A DNA stretch of 64,000 nucleotides. Source: Aquatica leii. Its lineage: Eukaryota; Arthropoda; Insecta; Coleoptera; Lampyridae. The notes beneath the pieces were generated by a model that did no database searches, had not been told where the DNA came from, and saw nothing but the letters and a program-made list of their open reading frames with translations. Below, in pieces: positions 58,690 through 64,000 of this stretch. How positions within the stretch are numbered: position 1 is the stretch's first letter; every line of letters starts with the position of its first letter. The stretch covers positions 264,241,177-264,305,176 of the forward strand of contig CM069432.1 of NCBI GenBank assembly GCA_035610365.1. Direction: 5' to 3'. A program made the translations under genes and the position numbers.

Positions 58690-59660
58690 CTGATGCAAAA
58701 ACACCAGCTTGGAACCGGTTAGGTTTGGACCGGATTACGGTTCAGGTATAAGCTGTGGACCGTTTACGCCGGTGGAATTCGGTACCCTAGGGAAGTGTAT
58801 TGCCAACATGATGGGTCAAAACACTCAAATAAAATTTTTTTTTTTATTTATGACCGCGTTTTCGGCATTTCGTACCACTGTGGGCCGGTTTTATCCAAGA
58901 TGGCCGGAGGTATCTTAGTTAAGTCAGTTTTCTCGAATTCTAGTCTGATTGAATTTTTGCCCGTTTTAGTCATTCGGTTCAGTCTAAGGCCGTATTTTTG
59001 GAGATCAAATGCTTTCATCAGGGCCGTCTTAGTTTCGTCTACGGTCTTGAGGGGAAAATCGGGTTTGCGAATAATTACTACTGTCGATCTGGGAACAAAA
59101 GCGACGGATTTAATCGAAGGTACTTTGATCTTTTCAACGATTTTGGTATGGGCCGCTTGGGCTAAGAATGTTTGGGCAGGATGTGCAGCAGCGGTTGTAA
59201 ATAGCTTGGCGGTAACAGATTGCAAGACTACCGCCAAGGCGTTGGCGATGAGTGTTAAACACTGCTATGGTAAATGCGTGGTTGATGTACAAAGAAATCA
59301 AGCTTGTGTATACAAGAAGTCACATTACGTCATGGACTGTCTGAAAAAAAGTCCAAAACCGCAAACCGTGTCAGACGTATTACGAGACAGCGAAAACAAA
59401 GCATGGCTGACGTGTAGCGAGAAACTCATCTCTGCGTTGACTATTTCAACAAAAAAACATTGCTATGGTACGGAGCAAATTTTTTATTTGTAGTACTAGG
59501 TTTTTTGTTAGTATTTTACAAATTTGTTAAACGTTTTGCAATAGTAAAGTCTGATTTTCTAAGTACTTATATTTTTTACCAACAAAAAAACTGGCACTGC
59601 GCAGCGTTTCCTTCACGACGGCTCGGTCACTCTACATGTTCAAAATTATTAGATGCCAAT
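58690..59660. other. Unassigned low-AT segment with long frames on both strands
   Basis: This segment is less AT-rich than its surroundings. A minus frame (59237-58848) contains VPRSTVVIIRKPDFPLKTVD and GLRLNRMTKTGKNSIRLEFE, resembling a LINE ORF1/gag-like fold. An overlapping plus frame (58795-59493) ends in a Cys-rich stretch (KHCYGKCVVDVQRNQACVYK). The minus reading is more retroelement-like, but neither is certain. Confidence 0.35.
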
Positions 59661-59946
59661 CTTTTGGCGTGAAGAATGCGAAAAACTGATTTGGTCATAT
59701 TGACCGAGCCGGTGTGGAAATCAAAAAAATTTCTCGGCCAAATAGAACGACTTGGCTTAAGGCAAAGCCATTTTCTTGGTCATATTAAACAAGACAACAG
59801 TTAACGTGTTAACAAAATATAAAAATACAAAGAAAATTAATTTAAACATTTATAATTTTAAATAATATTATAATTTTTTTAGTTAATTTAGTATTAAACT
59901 CGTCAAATTATGTGCATTGATTGATATAGTGACTTGTAATTTCAAA
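59661..59946. other. Downstream flank of the second SPH gene
   Basis: AT-rich. TTGGTCATATTGACC and TTGGTCATATTAAAC occur 70 bp apart. There is no gene. Confidence 0.4.
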
Positions 59947-62359
59947 CTAATCCTCAATATTTAATTTAATCCATCTCAAGTATTTGAAAACTTTTGTATG
60001 TGATTGAGGTTCGCCGTCGCCGCAACCAAACGTTGATGAAATACCTTCGATGAACCATTGGAATTTTTTCGAAAACATAACCGGTCCACCCTCATCACCA
60101 TCGCAGGTAACATAAGTTGCATTTTCTCTATCTTCTGAGCAAAAGTGATATTCAGTATATAAATTTACGTAACCAAGCAATGATACTTTATCGTCACAAA
60201 CATGAACCGGTGTTAATGTTGTTCTAATTTTTTTTTTAGTTTTTGGTCCTTTTACATCTGGTTCGTTATCACCAAATCCTGTCGAATATAAAGTAATGCC
60301 GTAATAAGCCAACTCATCTTCTGATGTTGGAAGACATATTGGACGCACGTAGTCTAGTAAACGTAATTACAAAATATCAATTGTGTTATTAAAGTGTCTT
60401 ACCTGAAAACTGCACTGTTTCGTTAAGACGAAGTAGGGCGATATCGTTTAACAGTAAATATGAACTATAGAAAGGATGGTTAATTACTTTTTCTATACCG
60501 TACTCTTGTACAACTGTGCATTCAAAATCGTTTAAATCTGGTAGTTGAAAACAATCTTCTTCGGTATTTAAGTTATAGTCTCCCAAACGCGCTAACATAC
60601 TAAAACTAATGTAATTAGGTATATTAAGATTAAGTTATCAACACACATTTCTTCATTTTTAAACAATTTAGTACACTCAACCGATGTCAGCACGTAACGA
60701 GAATTAATCAAAGTGCCTCCACAAACACCTTCACGCTGCGCTGGTAGTGTTGCGTTTATTATTGCAGCTAGCCATGGAAATTCATCTGCTGTAAGTTTAT
60801 CATCAGACAAAATATAATCGTCGCGATGTTGCAAACCACAAAATCGATAATCAGATATGTTGGAAAAATCTGGTTCTTCTTGTGATGTATTTGCAAAGAC
60901 AGTGAAATTAGGAGAATGGCCACAACATACTTTTAACACGTAGTCTTCGCCATCTGGGTCGTCGTCTGGATATTTACAAACAAATTCGTTCAAATAATCT
61001 TTATCTTTAGGATTTACAACAGCAAATTCTGCCATTAATCTTGGGCAATCGGTTATTTGTGTACATTCTCCAGTTTCATTAAAGGGCGTAAGACACAATT
61101 CTAAAATTGTGCTGGTGAGATTTAATGATATCAGACAAAATCACACGCACCTCCGTCTATAGTTTCTTTAATCCACTGCAGATAGTTTTGCACTCGCGTA
61201 TGTATCCTTGGTTCTTTACCACGCGATGTAAAACCCAAAAGATACCATTGATTTTTGTATAGAGAAGTTACGGGGTACCCTATAACTTCATTTTCTGGTG
61301 GAACAGCATTAATCGTGCACATATCGTATGTGGTTATTACATCGCCTTGTTTATTAAGTGCCTTACAATCATAATTAGAAATTAAAGTAGACGTGTACGT
61401 TGTTTTCACACTAAGCTCGCTTTCAAGAAAAGTTTCATTCCAACCTGACGTCTGTACCAGTCCGTGTTTTGGTAGGTCCGGTATCAATGGCAAACAAATT
61501 GGCTGTATAAACTCTGCAATTTTAATTGTTTCTATTGCAACACGACAGTTAGAAAAAATTACCAGAAAACACTACTCCACGATTTAATCTCAAAATTGCA
61601 ATATCATTTAATTTTGTCACTGGATCGTAAAATGGATGAACTTTATAATCATCGCATTCGTAATTTTGAGGAGCACTGCAATTTTTTTCATACGAAGAAG
61701 AAGTCGTGTTACAGTTATTTTTATATCCATTATAAACATCTAGTTTAATTTCTACACCAACAAAAAAATCATAAATCATTTTAGGATAGCAAAATACTTA
61801 CGCATATACGGTCCTTTTTCTACAATTAAATGATGACACTGAGCTGTATACATAACATAACGCTCAGTAATTAATACTCCTGTACATAAAACTCTAAAAT
61901 TTTCTTGATTCTCTGAAATTTTTATCTTTACTAGCCATGGAAAGTCGTATAAGCTTATAAGACCATCGCTGTTCACGTAACGATTTGACTTTCCACAAGT
62001 GTCTACGTTAACTAATTTTTTTATATTTTGAATCGAATTCGGATCCCAGTTATCTTTTTCGTCTTCAAACACTAAAACATCAGTGGCGACCGGACAGCAC
62101 ACGAATCTACCATTTTTGGTAGTTTTTGAACACACAAACTTTTTTAAGTAATTGCGCATTTCTTTTTTTGGATTTGCAAATGACCATAGTAATATTTCGC
62201 ACGATGCTAAAGGCACACATTCGCCTTTATGTCCTGTAGGTGTTTTACATATTTCTAAAACGAAACTGTATTTAGGCACACGTCTTTACTTTGCTGTTTC
62301 ATCCTACTGCCATTTGCTATTACAAATGCGACACAATAAGCTAATAACAAGTATATCAT
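59947..62359 (-). CDS. Tandem clip-domain serine protease homologue (clip-SPH-clip-SPH), copy 2
   Basis: Seven exons: 62359-62308, 62254-61802, 61751-61563, 61513-61151, 61100-60647, 60599-60403 and 60353-59947. They give 2115 nt, or 704 residues. Six of seven exon lengths equal those of copy 1; exon 2 is five codons shorter. Signal peptide MIYLLLAYCVAFVIANG. Clip 1 runs CKTPTGHKGEC to FVCC. The first protease fold has YTAQCHH (His to Gln), NDIAILRL and EVIGYPV (no Ser). Clip 2 (CLTPFNETGEC to KVCC) is followed by LTSVECT at the His position, NDIALLRL and GDEGGP (Ser to Glu). Exon 5 uses a GTGTGT donor and exon 1 a GTAGGA donor, weaker than in copy 1 but plausible. It is a paralogue of 53-2471, and both lie in the same direction, so it is a tandem duplication now separated by transposons. 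Confidence 0.85.
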
Positions 62360-62435
62360 TGCACTGATGATTCAAGCACTGCACTACAAAGTTACACATT
62401 AGCAATGATAGTAAAATAACCTTTCGGAAAGTTTC

Positions 62436-62450
62436 TACTTGTTGCTAATA
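62436..62450 (-). promoter_or_regulatory. 15 bp upstream block shared with copy 1
   Basis: TATTAGCAACAAGTA on the gene strand, identical to 2567-2553. CATTAGTAGCAGA is also shared (2522-2534 and 62573-62585) but at a different spacing. Confidence 0.35.
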
Positions 62451-62990
62451 AAAAAAATGAAGTAATTAAATAAATATTATGCATAATTTACATCTCTTTT
62501 TTTATAAAAATAAATAAACGAAAACCGTAAATACATCGCCACCTAGTTGTGTCTGAATGAAATGTAACGGCCTCATTAGTAGCAGAAATCAATTCAAATG
62601 TTTTTTATAATTATGAATAATTGTTTTAAATTTTACTGTTGGTTAAATTAAGGTTGTATAAGTAACTAGTAGTTATCAATAATTTAATGCAAATTAATTT
62701 TATAAAACGTACAGTTTCGTAATAGCACTAATACAACACTGGCGGGCTAAAGTAAAAAAGTATAGGAATCACCTAGGTGTGCCCGCTGCTGTGAGGACAC
62801 AAAAAAATGTTTTGAAAAAATTTAATTTAAGAATTGTTAAGATTTTTTGTAATGCTTAGTAATAAATTATGCTTATCTGTTTATGCTTTGACTATTAGAA
62901 ATTTTAATTGTGATAATGACCTTAAACCGATTATGAGGTCAATTCAATACAATTTCATATATGTTTATTTGCTACTTCAATTTTTACAAT
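62451..62990. other. AT-rich upstream DNA
   Basis: No gene was recognised between the SPH promoter region and the LINE. Confidence 0.5.
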
Positions 62991-64000
62991 TTATATAGCT
63001 TAACCCCTCCGAGTTTCCTCTTTGGTTTCAAACTTTTCCGCTGGGTTCTACATTTCATTCTAAACTCAATCTAGGATGACATACTTATGCCGCTTGTGCC
63101 TAGGCATGTCATCTCTGTCGTAGTCCCAAAGCCGCCGACCGAGGAGATTGGGATGGGCTGCGAGGTCTGCAGGGAGTGCAGCTGCGGATTGGCGGACGAT
63201 ATTTGCGATCTTCGGGATGTCGAGTTCTTGATGGAACCGGTCTGTTTGGCCGTACCAGGGGGCGTCTGTAGTCTTTCTGAGGATCTTGTTTTGGAAGATT
63301 TGGATCCTGGTGGTGTGAGTTTTGGCAGCGTATAACTATACTTGTGCTGCGTATATCGTGGCTGGGCGGATGATCGTCTTATAGATAAATAGTTTGTTGT
63401 CGACGTTGAGACGGCTGTTGGGACACACCATCGGATATAACTTAACCAGTACTCCGTTCGAAGAGCCGAGCTTCTCGGTGATGTGAGATTTCCATTACAA
63501 TTTCTTGTCTTGAGTGAGGCCGAGATATTTGGTCTCGTCCACCCAGGGGCTTGTGGGTTCGATGTTTCTTTGGTTGAAGAGGACGGCGGCGCTTTTCGTA
63601 AGATTGACTTTTATTTGCCAGTCGTCGTACCAATTATCTAGTAAGCTGAGGGCCATTTGAAGGTTTCTTTCAACTTGAGCGGGCGAGCGGGAAGTTGCCA
63701 AAACGGCGGTGTCGTTGACGTAAAAGGTGTACGTGAGTCCGTCAATTTTTGGGACATCTGCAGTGAAAATGTTGTATAGAAGTGGAGATACCGTGGATCC
63801 TTGAGGAACGCAGGCTTCTATGTGACTTGGAGTGGATTTGGCGGTGCGAAGTTTAATCGCAAACGAGCGTCGATCGAAGAAGGAGCCGATAAGTTGAACC
63901 ATGGAAACGATGATCCCTAGACGGTGCATCTTGTAGAGCAGGCCGCGATGCCAGACCTTGTCGAACGCCTTCTCAATATCGAGAAAAACGCCACTGGTGA
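62990..64000 (-). mobile_element. Jockey-like LINE, 3' part, cut by window end
   Basis: On the minus strand from the window edge the frame reads SGVFLDIEKAFDKVWHRGLL, then CVPQGSTVSPLLYNIFTADV and FYVNDTAVLATSRS, then after a frame change KTIIRPATIYAAQV, ILRKTTDAPWYGQTDRFHQE and a C-terminus near 63080. The whole stretch is markedly less AT-rich than its surroundings, which suits a recently acquired element. Confidence 0.85.
63080..64000 (-). pseudogene. Jockey-like reverse transcriptase, degraded
   Basis: RT palm motifs are present (DIEKAFDKVWH, VPQGSTVSPLLYNIF), but the usual FADDT box reads FYVNDT, so a catalytic Asp is Asn. The open frame 63929-63495 ends near the KYLGLTQDKKL block. The remainder (NGVLVKLYPMVCPNSRLNVD, LFIYKTIIRPATIYAAQV) is in another frame with a TAG near 63330. 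It is partial at the right edge of the window. Confidence 0.8.

Overview
The window is AT-rich, intron-containing, repeat-rich DNA from an insect nuclear genome. The evidence is clip-domain serine protease homologues with phase-conserved introns, plus insect-type LINE, gypsy, piggyBac, pogo and Tc1/mariner relics. A beetle or other holometabolous insect is plausible, but the species cannot be named from the sequence alone. No bacterial genes, CRISPR arrays or rRNA were seen.

Layout. Host genes sit only at the two ends: two seven-exon paralogues on the minus strand (2471..53 and 62359..59947), each coding for a secreted tandem protein (clip, protease-like, clip, protease-like). All four protease-like domains have lost the catalytic His and Ser positions. 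The 57 kb between them is almost wholly transposable-element debris. From left to right it holds: a LINE 3' end (3.7-4.8 kb); a transposon with CACTG termini (5.03-7.56 kb); a three-level nest (7.66-25.4 kb); a dead piggyBac (25.4-27.5 kb); an LTR-like stretch (27.6-28.45 kb); a pogo element with TA duplications (29.58-31.30 kb); a tandem foldback/MITE pair (31.7-33.1 kb); a possible LTR end (33.4-35.6 kb); a scrambled gypsy whose gag and pol face opposite ways (37.1-41.9 kb); three related LTR-like 1 kb repeats (42.4-51.1 kb) with transposase relics between them; a LINE ORF1 relic (51.8-52.4 kb); a second pogo element (53.79-56.30 kb); smaller transposase relics (56.9-58.7 kb); and, beyond the right-hand host gene, a Jockey-like LINE running off the end.

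The standout is 9547-23064: a 13,518 bp element made of two nearly identical inverted arms of about 6.47 kb around a 576 bp spacer. It is flanked by a perfect 6 bp duplication (ATTAAG), and its ends read AGTAGAAA...TTTCTACT. It interrupts the reverse-transcriptase ORF of a LINE. Removing it with one ATTAAG copy restores that ORF codon-perfectly, so it is a genuine transposition and not an assembly fold-back. That LINE itself splits a Tc1/mariner transposase, whose N-terminus was then cut by piggyBac.

Each arm carries the same apparently intact four-exon gene (176 codons, all splice phases consistent, AATAAA just after the stop). Each arm also carries a tRNA-like Pol III unit with a T-run terminator, a (TGTGAGAGAGAAAAAA)n-type tandem array and a 450 bp tandem repeat. 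No transposase, integrase or polymerase is visible in it. The 6 bp duplication and AG...CT ends recall Polinton/Maverick-type integration, so a non-autonomous giant-palindrome element mobilised in trans is the best working idea.
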